From Pyrocephalus nanus (Eukaryota > Chordata > Aves > Passeriformes > Tyrannidae), in the NCBI GenBank assembly GCA_038380795.1, contig CM076263.1, positions 1,131,001-1,195,000 on the forward strand: a stretch of 64,000 nt of DNA, written 5' to 3'. Below the pieces are notes generated by a model that was given only the letters and a program-made list of their open reading frames with translations, was not told the origin of the DNA and searched no databases. Every line of letters begins with the position of its first letter. Position 1 is the stretch's first letter. Shown here piece after piece: positions 23,753-35,344 of this stretch. Position numbers and translations under genes: made by a program.

Positions 23753-25484
23753 ACCTTGTTGTGTCTCAGCTCACACTCAACCCAGCCAAAAGTCTTGTCA
23801 CAAGAGTCACTGTCTTGTACTACTAGACAAGACAGAGAGATGAAAGGGTACATGAGGCTAAAAAAAATAGATTTTGAGTAAAGGAACAAATATGAAAGAA
23901 GATAAAGAAAGAAAAAATCTTGTTAATGTTATGGTTAATTACACAAATGATGCTTAGCTGATTCAGCCCTTTGACTGGCACGTGTTGCTCTTTTGACTGG
24001 AAAGAAGCTGCAATCACCCTCTTTTCCCTCCAGTTACTGAGACAGATCCTACACCTTTGTTTCCTCCTATCTGAAAGAAGAAAAAGGTCTTGAGGAAAAT
24101 GTGTGAGACCCTTCCAATTAACAAGCCCAAGCTCAAGTACCCCTGGTTGTGTGTGTTTGTTGAAGCAAGCTTCACACCTCATTCACTGTGACAGGTTGGG
24201 GGGACAGTGCATGGACTTGGGAGAGGTGAAATCCTGTCTTCCTCAAAGCTTTCTGCAGGTGTTTCCACCCTTGCTAGCACTTCAGTGGCCTCTGGCTGCT
24301 TTCTTCCTCTTCAGGTGTGTAAAGATGTGTCAGTAAAACTCCTTACATCTTGAGAATATCCTAACTTTTCTAGCTGAGTTATAATTCTTTTTGACTAGAA
24401 GCAGTGTATGATGAAGTCCACGGGTGCTTTGCTGAGGGTCTGTGCAAGGTAAGGAAAGGAAACGTGCTGCCAAGAGGTTTTCCTGTACATGAGGCCAAAC
24501 CTTCCATGGGAAACAGTCAGAGGCTCAGGGAATCGTGAGAGCTGAAAATTCTGGCCACAGGGTTCAGCCCCATTAGGCTAAAAATTAACAGAGACATGTG
24601 AAAACCTCAGCCCACATCTGTGGTAAGTGAAGGTTTACAGCTGAACAAATTGCTGCTGAAGCCTGGTGGCTCTGTGGTCTCGATGGAGCTCTGGTGGGTC
24701 TGTTAAAGGCTGAGTTTTGCTTTTCAGCACTCCTCCACGTTATGTGAGACAAGCAACAGCACCAGTGTTCTGTGGAAATCCAGCCTTGTCCTCTCCTGAC
24801 ATCCTCATGGTTAGCATCCAGCCAGATAGCCAAGGCACGTGCCGCGAGTGCAAACTGCTTTTATGAAAGAGTAATGGGGTTTAAGATGGAAAACAAGCCC
24901 TGGTTATGTGGGTAAATGCCAGCACCAAAACAGGAGTGCCTGGTACAGCCTCCTGGTAATTGCTGTGTGTGTCTGCTGGTGTTTGCATCCCGGAGCGGGT
25001 GGCTGCGTGCTGAGCACCACCGTCCTCCCAGGGGATGGCCACTCAGCTGTCAGGTGGATGTGCTGGGAAAACATATGGGCTTGTTTACAAGGCCTCATCT
25101 GAAGTTTTTTTTCAGCAGAGTAAACGAAGACAGGATGTCCTCAGAAGTCTTGACCCAGCCATCTCCAAGGGCTGTGTCCTCGGGGTGGCTGAACCAAAGG
25201 TCCCCGCGCTGAAAGAGGCTGTGATGGGGCTGGTTTGGGGAGGACCGTGGCACTAGCCCAGATTTTTTTTTTTTTCCCAGACAAGAGGGAAAAAAGCCTT
25301 CCAACTCTTTGGTCATTAAGCTGAAGTGGGATTTTTTTTTTTTTTTTTTGTACCACCTGAATTTCTAGGGAATTCCCAAGGGCATTCCAGTTTGCTGGAA
25401 TCTGCCTAGCACCCAGAGCCGTTCTCACGTCATGCCCGCCTCATTCTTTCCTCCTGCCATCCATTATCCTGTACGTGCCTTGCT

Positions 25485-25565
25485 GCCTTCATGCTTTGCC
25501 TCCCAACATCATTTACATAAGAGAAAAATTAGCAGCTTGAGTAATTATGAATAACTCGCATTAGA
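25485..25565. promoter_or_regulatory. Candidate conserved noncoding segment with TAATTA core
   Basis: ATTTACATAAGAG and GAGTAATTATGAATAACTC are typical of conserved vertebrate enhancers. The homeodomain-type core TAATTA lies at 25542-25547. This rests on composition and motif only; conservation cannot be tested here. Confidence 0.2.
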
Positions 25566-26392
25566 CAAAGAGGCCTTCAGGCTGAATGTGTGCAGCTGAA
25601 ACGTCTGGCACCGCAGACCTTCCAGGCACCCAACGGCCAGGAAAAGATCTTCCTTGGGAAAAAAAGACTTTCTCTTGGGGTTTCCCAGAAATGCCAAGGG
25701 GTTTAGGAACCCAAATCCCATGGCAGCTCAGCAAGAGGCTGGCAAAGGCCCGGGGAATGCTCGGTGTGCAAATGTGAGGTGGGAAAAGCAAAGGTGACCA
25801 AGACGGAATTTGATGTTGCTCAGCTTTCTAAACCCTGCTCATCCCATGGTCGAGGTCTGGACAATCCTTGATTTGAAAGCAAAAAAAAAAAAAAAAAATC
25901 AGAGTTTGTGCTGGTGTTTTCCAGTTGAAGGGTTACCAGCCACGTCTAATGAGGAGGACGGATGCTGCTGAGCTGAGTCCAGGACAACAGCTGCTGCTAG
26001 TAAAAATAATGATTGTTTTTCCTAGGGAAAAACTACTCTGCTGACAGCAGAAAAGGAGTTCTACTTGATCAGAAACTGCAGAGCCCGCCTCACGATGCCC
26101 AAATATACACATAAATCTTAAAAGGACAACTTGCAAACAGCTAGCGGTGTTGTCTGCAAGGCCTGGTGAATACAAAGGAATCTGTTTCATTTTTTGCATA
26201 TATTTTCACGCTTACTTGCATAAAAAGCAGCTTGCCGTTGCTTATAAAATATTAAAATAAATGTAAAAGAACTTTACAGTCATGGACATTTTTCTGCAGG
26301 GTATAACCACAGTAACCATACCTGCCCCGTGGCAAATTTCAGTATTACTGCCCCAAAACGTGTCGGGGGATGACATATTTCAGGAGCATGAT

Positions 26393-26545
26393 TTTATTTT
26401 TTTTTTTTTATTTTTATTTCCTGCACCACAAGACCTATTTGTAATTTTTTTTTAATTTATTTTTTTTTTATTTTTATTTTGGTCTCTGATTGGTTTCTCT
26501 TTCCTCAAAACCTTTTTTTTTCCTCTTATTGTTTTGTATCCTTTT
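26393..26545. repeat. T-rich low-complexity tract
   Basis: Repeated TTTTTATTTTTATT blocks separated by short mixed sequence, ending just left of a CR1 fragment. No family was recognised. Confidence 0.85.
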
Positions 26546-26553
26546 GATGGTAT

Positions 26554-26682
26554 TTCAAGGCCAGGTTGGACGGGGCTTGCAGCAACCTGGTCTAGTGGAA
26601 GGTGTCCCTGCTCATGGCAGGGGATAGAATGAGATGAGTTTTAAGGTCCCTTCCAACCCAAATCATTCTGGGATTCTGTCTG
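26554..26682 (+). mobile_element. CR1 LINE 3' end (plus)
   Basis: TTCAAGGCCAGGTTGGACGG, AGCAACCTGGTCTAGTGGAA, GGTGTCCCTG and GGTCCCTTCCAACCCAAATC occur in order, ending CATTCTGGGATTCTGTC, a variant of the octamer tail. About 130 bp, close to consensus-like order, so relatively well preserved. Confidence 0.95.
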
Positions 26683-27904
26683 CTCTACCAGGATTTCTGT
26701 TTTATTCCAGCTGTCATATTTCTTTGGGATTTCAGTCAGCCTGGCTGACTACAACATGTATAGGCCAGAATAAAAGCTGTATTTGGCAGAGGTGTTGAAT
26801 AACTTCTCGGTGAGCACAGTTTACTGTACACAAAGACATCAGAGGAGAAATTTCCTTCTGTTTTTCTCTCTCTTTTTTCTTTTTTTTCCCCCCCCACAAT
26901 TCAGCCTCTTTCTTCTAGATCTTGTAACCCAGTGCTGCTGATGAATGTGAATTTTCTTAAAGATTCATTTTATCACCTTCAATCCACCGACTCTTCCAAC
27001 CTTTTATGGCCTTGCTTCCTAAAAAAAAAGAGGTTTTAAACTTTTTTCCCGGGATTTTTTTTTTTATGGCACCTAAGGAAACGAAGGGGGTCACAGTCTT
27101 TTGTCACTGTTGCTTCATTTTGACCAGCTAATTTGAGACAATACCACGGGCCACAGAGTTCACCAGGATATGCTTCATGGTGTACGAAATCACTGCTGAA
27201 CCCTTCCACTCACTTTTATTTTGCTTTCCAATGTTCCCACTTGATCCCTGCGAGTTCTGGTCACCTCATACCACCTCCACAAAGATGCCAAAAGTCTCCT
27301 CCTGTAATATTTTGGCTCCTTAACAAGTAGTCATTTGTTTGCTATAAATCCTTTGGTGTGTTTTACATTGTTTTTTCCATGCAGAGATAATTTTAAGAAA
27401 AGTTGCTGTATTGCAGATACTGAAAGGTCATGGGAACCTCTTGCTAAGATTAATCCAACTTCTTCCTATCAATAGCTGTAAGTGGCATTGGCATTGAAAA
27501 AGGAGTACTGTGTGAGCATTAAAAGACATTTTTTTTTTTTCCCCCCAAGTACACATTGAAAAGCACTTTTATCCCATGTCTAGGGCTGGGCACTAACTGG
27601 AGCTCTATCACTATGGGCTGATGTTTTCTATTCAGGGGCTCACAGAGAATGCATTGTTCGAAGGGGAGCTGAGCTGCAGAGGTTGGAACAATTTCATAAG
27701 CACAAAATTACTGCAAGGTGTCTATGAGGAGCCTTCAGATGGAAGAGAAAACCAAGAATGAGGTTTGCACTGTACAACTCTAAGCATGGAAAAAAAAAAT
27801 AAACCCAAAACCCAACACAATGTTGTCACTTCCCTTCTCTTTGCTCGGTTTATCATCACCAGGAGCTGGACAGAAAACACCATGTTGTATAGAAGAACTC
27901 TAAT
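26683..27904. other. Unique noncoding sequence, T-rich
   Basis: Has T and C runs around 26880-26897, T runs at about 27056-27065 and TTTTTTTTTTTTCCCCCC at about 27530-27546. No gene was recognised. Confidence 0.55.
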
Positions 27905-28232
27905 GAGGAGCAGCTGAGGGGGCTGAGGGGGCTCATCCTGGAGAAAAGGAGGCTCAGGGGGGACCTTCTGGCTCTGCAATCCCTGACAGGAGGGGGGAGC
28001 CAGGGTGGGGGGTAGGGCTCTGTTCCCAGGGAACGAGGGACAGGATGAGAGGAAACGGCCTCCAGCTGTGCCAGGGGAGGTTCAGGTTGGACATGAGGAG
28101 GAATTTATTCATGGAAAGGGTTGTTAAACATTGGCACAGCTGCCCAGGGCTTGGGGACATGGGTTAGTGGTGGCCTTGGCAGTGCTGGGGGAAGAGCTGG
28201 ACTCGATATTAGAAGGCTTTTGATTCTAAAAT
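27905..28232 (+). mobile_element. CR1 LINE 3' portion, third type (plus)
   Basis: CATCCTGGAGAAAAGGAGGC, AGCTGTGCCAGGGGAGGTTC, GGTTGGACATGAGGAGGAAT, GGGTTAGTGGTGGCCTTGGC and ACTCGATATTAGAAGG form the 3' part of a distinct CR1 type. A CTGAGGGGG 9-mer is tandemly doubled near 27915-27935. Copies of this type also lie at 31922, 46308, 53157 and 60090. Confidence 0.93.
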
Positions 28233-31200
28233 CAGAAATTATCTATTCTAATAATAATAATCTGAAGTCATCCTATTATTCTGTGTATTTCTTCAAGGAT
28301 TTACCAGCAAACATTATTCAACACAAAGCATCCCTCTCCAGCGTGCTGGCCCTCAGGAGCCATCACAGTGGTGATGCTGGAAGGACATGGACCCATGCTT
28401 TTCTAAACCTTGACAGATACAACTCCAATTTGCTCCCTCTACCCAGATGGATTTAACTTCTCAAATCAATGCTTCTGGTTCTCCTTTGCAGCATCTGGAG
28501 CTTTTACATAGGGAGAGCTGTAGGATGGGAGTCTTTAGCTGTAGGTGCTGTACCCAGGAGTGGCTGGAGGCCACCTTTTCAGAAACTGCATGGATTGTCC
28601 TGGGCACAGACTCTGTGCTGATCAACCTGAGCCCCCCTGGCAGATTATTTCAGTGATGTCCATTTCTGCAAATATTGAGGGCTGAATGTGTTGCTTGGTG
28701 GTTTTTCTGTTCCCTCCAGGTCATTGTTGGCAGTGTGGGCCAGAGGCTGTTCTCATGCTTGCTCAGCCCTCAGGAAGAGGAGGAGAGACCAACTTGGAAG
28801 GGCACTGAATTCTGCAGGGGAAGAATTAAAACATCAGGCAGCTACTGAAAACTCTAATGTGCAGTGACAACAAATATCCTGATGCAACTGGAGAAAGACA
28901 AAATGTCCCCCGAGTAGGATCAGGGGTGGCTTGTGTAGCAGCAGGAACAAGTTGTGCTTTCGGGGAGTTTTCTCTCCTGTAAAGAACAGATCATTCTTCA
29001 GAGAATTCTTCTTGCATTGCTTACCAAGGGGTGCTTCACACTGAAAGGCTGATTCATGGTGCCAAAGGCTCCTTCAGTAAATGAAAAGCATCCAGTTCCT
29101 CCTTGTTTCCCCAACCCCCCATTGCAGTGCAAGTACAATCACTTGTATTTGGCTAAAGCACACTATTGAGAAAGGTGATGCCTTGGAGCTGAAGGTACCA
29201 AGAAATGCACATCTATCATGTCCCATGACGGTTCTCCCATGTGGTTAGTCAAACCCTCGGGAAAAGGAACTTTATTCTTCATTTGAAGTTGTCTCTCTTC
29301 AGCTGCTGAGGGTCCACTAGTGGCCATTTATTTTTTTTTCCCCAGTCCAGGCTCTCACATGCAGTGATCAAGGCCATCTTCAACCCTCCTTTGGCTAAAC
29401 CAGAGAGAACAGTCCCCAGATGGGTGGAATCTGCTGTGACATCTCCCAGTATTGAGGATCCCAGCTGGCAAATGCCCTCACCCAATGCAATATCTAAAAA
29501 TCTTACCATCCTCTCTGTTGTGGGGACACCACAGCCCCAGCCAGAGCGATGAATATGGTGGTTTGAATATGTTTTTTTTATTCCTACCTTTTGACACAGA
29601 GATCTGAAAGTATTTCTTCTACCTTAAAATAACTTTTCCAATGCTTTCATTTTCTTCATTTTGGCATTGCTACCAAGTTCTTCAATATCGTTGTAGTTGC
29701 ATCATCAGTGCAATATCATTGCATCTGAATTTTTTTCAGCTGAAACCTTCCAGGATGGATTTTCCCACCAAGTGAGCAACAGCTCCAGCTCCAGCTTTCT
29801 GCACAGCTCAGTAAAAATGGGGTTTGTTGGAATACATTTGGCTGGCTGAAGGATCCCAGTCATCCTGTGCAGCTGCCCTGCCCCCCCTCCGTGATAGCTG
29901 CCATCCTGCCAATGCAAATGCTGCCCACAGATTTTATCAGCAGTGTCATGTAGGTGTTTTTCAGGATCATTGATTAAAAGGGTCAATTAGCCTTGTAATA
30001 TTTCGCAGCTAAAAAAAAAAAAAAAAAAGCAGCAAAGGATCAGGGTTGATTCCAAATTCCTGAGATTCCAGAGCTCTGAGAGTCCTTGAAAGGAGTGGGG
30101 AGATGATGCTGAATGAAGGAAATTGCCTTTCAAATTGGAAACTTTCATAATTTCCGTCCACCCTGGTGTCTACTGGTATATTCTCTCCCATCACAGTTTC
30201 TGTGGTGCAGAAGTAGCCAGGGATGGGGATGTTTTGGTTGTGGGGTTTCCTTTCTGTAGGATTGGGGTTTTTTTCCTGGGAAAAACATGCCAGCCTCTGT
30301 AAGTGCTCTTCAGTGGGAGCTGAACAGCCTTGCTGGTTTTGGGAGTGTAGCAAAGGGCAAGAACAGAAAAATTCATGCAGTCACACAGATACAAAACCTC
30401 TGTGAAATTTGAAGGTGGGTAGATCTGAGGTTCTGCCCCAGGTCCACCCCTGAATCCTAACAGTCCATCCAGCAGCAGGATGGCTTCTCTTTGGAAACTC
30501 TTTTGCTCCATCAACCAAAGAGTGCCTGGGTGCTCTCACAAGGGTTGTCAGCAGTAATATTTTCCACCCTGGGAGTCCAGTGTTGGCACTGGGATATCTT
30601 GTGGCTGAGGCTGATAAGGAAGGTACAAGTCAGAGCAAATATTTTATTTATGTTTAATACACACCCTCAGCGAAACTGCTGTGGGGTGTGTAACTGCTTG
30701 AAATGTAAACACAAATTTTACTCTTCATTAATTTCATGCAAAGAAATTAGGAAACCATTTGCAGTATGATGTGTGTGGCAAAAACTTGGCCCACAGCAGG
30801 GTTGATATAAAATGATATTCTGCAGCGTTATTTTCCCCCCCATTTACTTTGGAGAGTGGGCAGCACGCAGTTTTGGCAGTCTCTTTAGGAGCCACCAATG
30901 AAACACTACTGGAATTGGTCTGGAGAAGTTCTCATAAGTATTTCTTAAATGGGTACCAACAGCTTAAATAAATTAATTTGTGGTTATCAGTAAAAACAAC
31001 TTAGTGACGACGATGAACAATCTGACTTTGTCTTAAGCTTTTAGGCAGTTCCTTTTTGAGGCTGGTGAGAGGATGAGGTCATTCCTGCGGGAAACACAGT
31101 GGATGAGGTTGGACGAGGTGAAACGAACTCTCTTTGTATGAAGAGTAGGATAAAGAAGTTATTGGATTGCTTTTTCTAAGCCAGTGTTCTGCTTGGTTTT

Positions 31201-31921
31201 CTTTGCTTATCCAGAGTGGATGAGACAACCATGGCAAAACTGTGAGGTTTTTCTGGCTGTGGTAGCAAATTGAGAGTTCCCAACGAAGAGGCTGATATTG
31301 TAAATCAGTGGTCATACCCAATCTGGTAAAGTTACCATATATCTTTACAATCTCATTTGAGCACCTTCTCAGTGCCCCAGAGAAATGTCTGTGGAGCAGG
31401 GTGGAAAAGGCCAGCTCCAAGACACAAGTGTGGTCCAGGCTGTGGGAACACCATCCCCAAGGGCAGCTTCTGGTTTTCTGTGACATCCTGGGTGGTTTGG
31501 GAGCTACAAATCCCAGCAAACCTTGAACAGCAGGGCAAATCCCGGTTTGGTTGAGGGGGAACCTGAGCTGTGTCATTCCCACTGTGGCCGTGGTCCCTCA
31601 GGTTAACAATGCAACCTGTTCTTTCAGCGTGGCTTTTGGAGGATGAAGGCCGTGTTCCCTTTATCCATAAACCAGTATGATTGCTTTTAACAAGGTATGA
31701 GGAGCAAACAGGATCCTTGTATCTCCCATGTGGCTGTGTGACATTCCTGAATGTCCTGTGCTGCACACGGGGCTTTGTTACAGTCCTGAGGGGTCCAGAA
31801 AATGCCAGTGGCCATCAGAGTTTAAGGCTTTGGCATAGACAAAGGGCTAGAAACTTGCTGGTCCTCACCAAACAAAAAAAAAAAAATCAAGGAGCAGAGA
31901 GGTTGGCTTTTATTTTCCCCT
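28233..31921. other. Unique noncoding sequence
   Basis: An A18 run lies at 30011-30028. The minus frames 29705-29986, 30009-30353 and 31079-31582 are the longest, and none shows a recognisable domain or a splice-bounded structure. No transposon was recognised over 3.7 kb. Confidence 0.5.
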
Positions 31922-32152
31922 GTGTGGAGTTAGACCGGTTATTAGGGCAAATTCCTTCACGGAAAGGGTTGTCCAGCCCTGGCACAGCTGCCCAGGGCAG
32001 TGTTGGAGTCCCCATTCCTGGTGGGATTTAAAAGCCACGTGGATGTGGCACTTGGGGACCTGGGTTAGTGGTGGCCTTGGCAGTGCTGAGGGGAGGGTTG
32101 AACTCGATGATCTTGGAGGGTGTTTCCAAAATAAATGATTCCTTGACTCCAT
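31922..32152 (+). mobile_element. CR1 LINE 3' portion, third type (plus)
   Basis: TTCCTTCACGGAAAGGGTTG, GTTGGAGTCCCCATTCCTGG, GCCACGTGGATGTGGCACTT, GTGGTGGCCTTGGCAGTGCT and GAACTCGATGATCTTGGAGG occur in order. It ends in AAATGATTCCTTGACTCCAT, the decayed terminal tail. Confidence 0.94.
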
Positions 32153-33954
32153 AATCTGTAAATGCATCCTATTATTTCATTGCCATGCAGACCTTTCAGT
32201 CTAAATGTTGTGTGTTTGAATACTTTAGGGACACCCAGGATGCAGAGGCTGCGAGGTCACAGCACTTATTCAACCTCCAGGTTGGGTTTGAGCCGGATGG
32301 CATCAGTTGTTTTGCACCTGGAGCCTGAAGGGAGCAGGGACCTTTCAGAGAGAGACCCCAGAAGCATCCTCCTGAGTGAAAATCAGGCTCTGGTGTGGCC
32401 CAGGGGCCAAGCCGTGGTTTATGGACACAGATCAGTTGTGAGTGCTCTGGTTCCCCCAGGTACTTGTCCTCCCCCTCGCCCGGGATCCCCATCTCTGCCT
32501 CACGGGTGGTTAAGCTCCCACGGAGCAGCTGCTCAACAGCTGCAGGTTAAACTTCATATATGAAAGAAACCCTAAATCTGTGTGAAATTTCCAGTGGTTT
32601 AACAGCTGTTGCCTGAGCCAGGCTGTCTGTGTCACATATACGGTGACACTGGAGGGGAAGGAGGCAGGACAGACAGCTGGGAGCACTCATTCCTCCAGGC
32701 GCTGAGTTTTAATACGCTTTTGCTCATGTCAGAGCCCTTTGAGTGAAAATTTGAGAGTGGAGAACCCTTTGGATTGATTTTCTCCCTTTTCTCACCCCTT
32801 ACCCCATGGTTGCAGTGAGTTTAGTGTGAGTCAAACTCTGTCGTTAAGGGATTTTTTTCCCAAGGGGGACTTTTTAGCGGGATTCATTGCAACTCTGAAT
32901 GTTTGAGCAAGTCAAATGCTCCTTCTTGTGAAGGGAGAGGAGTAGTTTCTCCATCTAAGAATGACTGGTTCAGCTTTGGTTTTAGACGAAGACACTTTGC
33001 TTTGAGTCTTCTCTAAGTCTAAAGTTACTCTTTCTTTTTTTTTTTTTGGGGGGGGGGGCAGCAGTGCTATTGTGGATCCCAGAATGTGCTGGGTCTTCTG
33101 GGAAGGCAAAAACGTTCTGGACACATGAGGAAATTTTTGAGGAGGTGCCACTAAAAGTCAGGAAACTAATTGTGTGCTTTGAAAAACCCATGTGGAGCAA
33201 TTTGCCAGAGGATCTGGAGGGTGTTTAAATATCTTCATATTAATAGGCTGCGGTGTGACAAGTGACTAACCTTGTTTGCCTGTGGAGAGGGAGGGTTTTA
33301 TGCCCAGGACATAGCAGGGAAAAGTCTGGGTCACCAAAAGGGCTTCCTTCACTTCATTCAGCAATAAAGGGTAGGATAAAATCTGTGGTGTTGCTGGGAT
33401 TTATTTCAAAAAACACCCGGTGCAGACAGTTTATTTTATTTCCCGACATTTTGCGCTCTCTCTGCATTTGTAAAAATAAAAAACCCCATTAATTCATAAT
33501 CAAAACCAGTTCTTAAATCTAGTTTTTTACTGAAATTGTATTTTTGCCAGGAATCCCTTATTTGCTCTTAAAAGTGGATTCAGGTTAACCAAAAATGATG
33601 TGATTTTCTTAGCTGTGGGGAGCACTGCTCTCAGCAGAGAGGATGCTGCAAAGGTAAAGCCCACAAAGCACCCTCTGAGGAGTCATGTCTTCCCAGCACT
33701 GCTTCCTTGGGTTTTGGCTGGATTTCCCTGCTTTGTTCCTTGTCACAGGAGTCTCCTGTAGTGTTACATAAGTCTTTGTTCAGAAAATAACAACACCAAG
33801 GAATTACCTCTGGCTGGAACAAGGTCTTCTGCCAACGAGGCACTGGGCAAGTCACTTCAGTCTTGGTTGGTCTGGTTGAAATTGTGATTTTAGTTGAAGT
33901 TTCGGTGCAAGGTCAAGATGGTTTGGGTCTGAGTGTCCCAAAACCCCTCGGCCA
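32153..33954. other. Unique noncoding sequence
   Basis: A T13-G11 junction lies at 33035-33058 and produces a Pro/Lys-rich minus frame. Elsewhere there are no repeats or recognisable coding sequence. Confidence 0.55.
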
Positions 33955-34125
33955 GGGAAGTTGTGGCTGACCCTGTATCCCTGGAAGTGCCCAAGGAGAG
34001 GTTGGACAGGGTTTGGAGCAACCTGGGATAATGGAAGGTGTCTGTCCCCATGGCAGGGGAGCTGGAACAAAATGATCTTTAAGGTTCCTTGCACCCTAAA
34101 CCATCCTGCGATTCTATGGCTCTGT
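33955..34125 (+). mobile_element. CR1 LINE 3' end, left arm of an inverted pair (plus)
   Basis: TATCCCTGGAAGTGCCCAAG, GGAGCAACCTGGGATAATGG, CCATGGCAGGGGAGCTGGAA and GATCTTTAAGGTTCCTTGCA occur in order, with the tail GCGATTCTATGGCTCTGTGA. The element reaches its 3' terminus and meets an antisense CR1 directly. Confidence 0.92.
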
Positions 34126-34187
34126 GATCATCTCGTTCCAACCCCCCTGCCATGGGCAGGGACACCTTCCACCAGACCAGGATGATC
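34126..34187 (-). mobile_element. CR1 LINE fragment, right arm of an inverted pair (minus)
   Basis: GATCATCTCGTTCCAACCCC, CCATGGGCAGGGACACCTTC and CACCAGACCAGG are antisense CR1 lacking the terminal tail. It abuts the plus copy, so the parts at about 34033-34070 and 34137-34172 are imperfect inverted repeats of each other. Confidence 0.9.
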
Positions 34188-35081
34188 CACGTGGTGCCAG
34201 GAGAAGCCCTGGATCTCCTGTGTCCTTCCCAGCAGCTTTAGTGGCGCCCCAAATGCTTCATGAGCAGCACAAACTGGAGCTTTCTGGCTGTGGCTGAGGG
34301 CTGTGGGCTTCAGGGCTGATACCCAAGGGTGGCTGGAGGGGGCTGGAACAGCTGGAGGCCTTCAGACCTGTGGGAATTGTGCTGGTCCCCAGCTGCTGCT
34401 GGACCCGTGGACATGCTCCCCATGGAAGGGACAGCAGAAAACAAGGCAGATCCTTTCAAACCGGGACAGACCTGGCAGGGTGCCTGTTTTTCCCTTTCCC
34501 AGTCCCTGCAAGGGCTCTGGCATGCCAAAAACCTCTCCTTGGCTCAACGGTGTAGGAAAGAAGTGCTCCGTGCTGTCCCCTGCTTCCAAGGCACTGTCCC
34601 ACCGGGAAGCTCGAGGGATAGAGGATACCCTGTCCTTGAGATGGGTCCCACTGAGGGACATGAGCTGGGATGGCACCAGGGATGGCAGGGCACAGAACGA
34701 GGTGTTTACCCCTTCTCTTCCCCATCACTGGGTTACCCCTGGCCCCGGCACGGGGGGAGGGTAGTGGACTCCTCCAGAAAACTGAAAGCCGAAAACACCA
34801 GGGCTGGATGGGCGATGGTTTGGTTTTGTCGTCTTGTTTTAAGCAGCCCGTGTGAACAACTGTTGTGTGCGAGGGGCGGGAAGGGGAGGTTACCATGGCA
34901 AAGTGGGATTTGCTGGGAATGAATAGCTTTCTTTTTCTCCCCTGAAATGAATGGGTTGCTGAGACCTCCCTGCATACGAAGACTGTAGGTGCTGCGCTCA
35001 GTGGAAGGGAGGACGAATGATACCCCCCCCCCTCCCAGCTTTATGTTATCCACAGGCTTCTTAATACAACTCAGTGTTATT

Positions 35082-35102
35082 ACACACACACACACACACA
35101 CA
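35082..35102. repeat. (AC)n dinucleotide microsatellite
   Basis: About ten perfect AC units followed by an A-rich edge. It underlies a Val-Cys frame on the minus strand. Confidence 0.97.
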
Positions 35103-35322
35103 AAAATGTGAACTCAAGTGTAGATTGAGAGAGACAAAATGTTCCCAGTGGGATCTATCTGTGTCTCTTCCCCGGTCCCCTCCGACAACAGGGATTAGCA
35201 GCAATGTTTGCACTGACTGTAACTAGGACATAAAGACCATGGTTCATTTCTTCCCATTCAGCTAATTCTTTACATTGCAGACACTACAGGATCCATTTAT
35301 GGGTTGTTGGTTTTTTGTTGGC

Positions 35323-35344
35323 TTTTTTTTTTTTTTTTTTTTTT
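35323..35344. repeat. Poly(T) run, T22
   Basis: Uninterrupted T tract following a TTGTTGG-rich segment. No retrocopy body was identified beside it. Confidence 0.97.

Larger units (their letters stand above)
23753..26553. other. Unique noncoding sequence with homopolymers
   Basis: Contains T13 at 25263-25275, T18 at 25332-25349, A18 at 25881-25898 and a strongly T-rich AT tract at about 26393-26545. A candidate regulatory segment near 25.5 kb is listed separately. No coding signal was recognised. Confidence 0.55.

Noticed and set aside
29705..29986. 93-codon minus-strand frame of protein-like appearance
   Set aside because: No recognisable domain, no splice-bounded structure, and rich in noncoding-style simple strings. 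Nothing supports translation.
34303..34922. Longest open frames of the window (197 and 153 codons on +, 146 on -)
   Set aside because: Several frames on both strands are open at once in GC-rich DNA, with no domain or start context. This is expected from composition.
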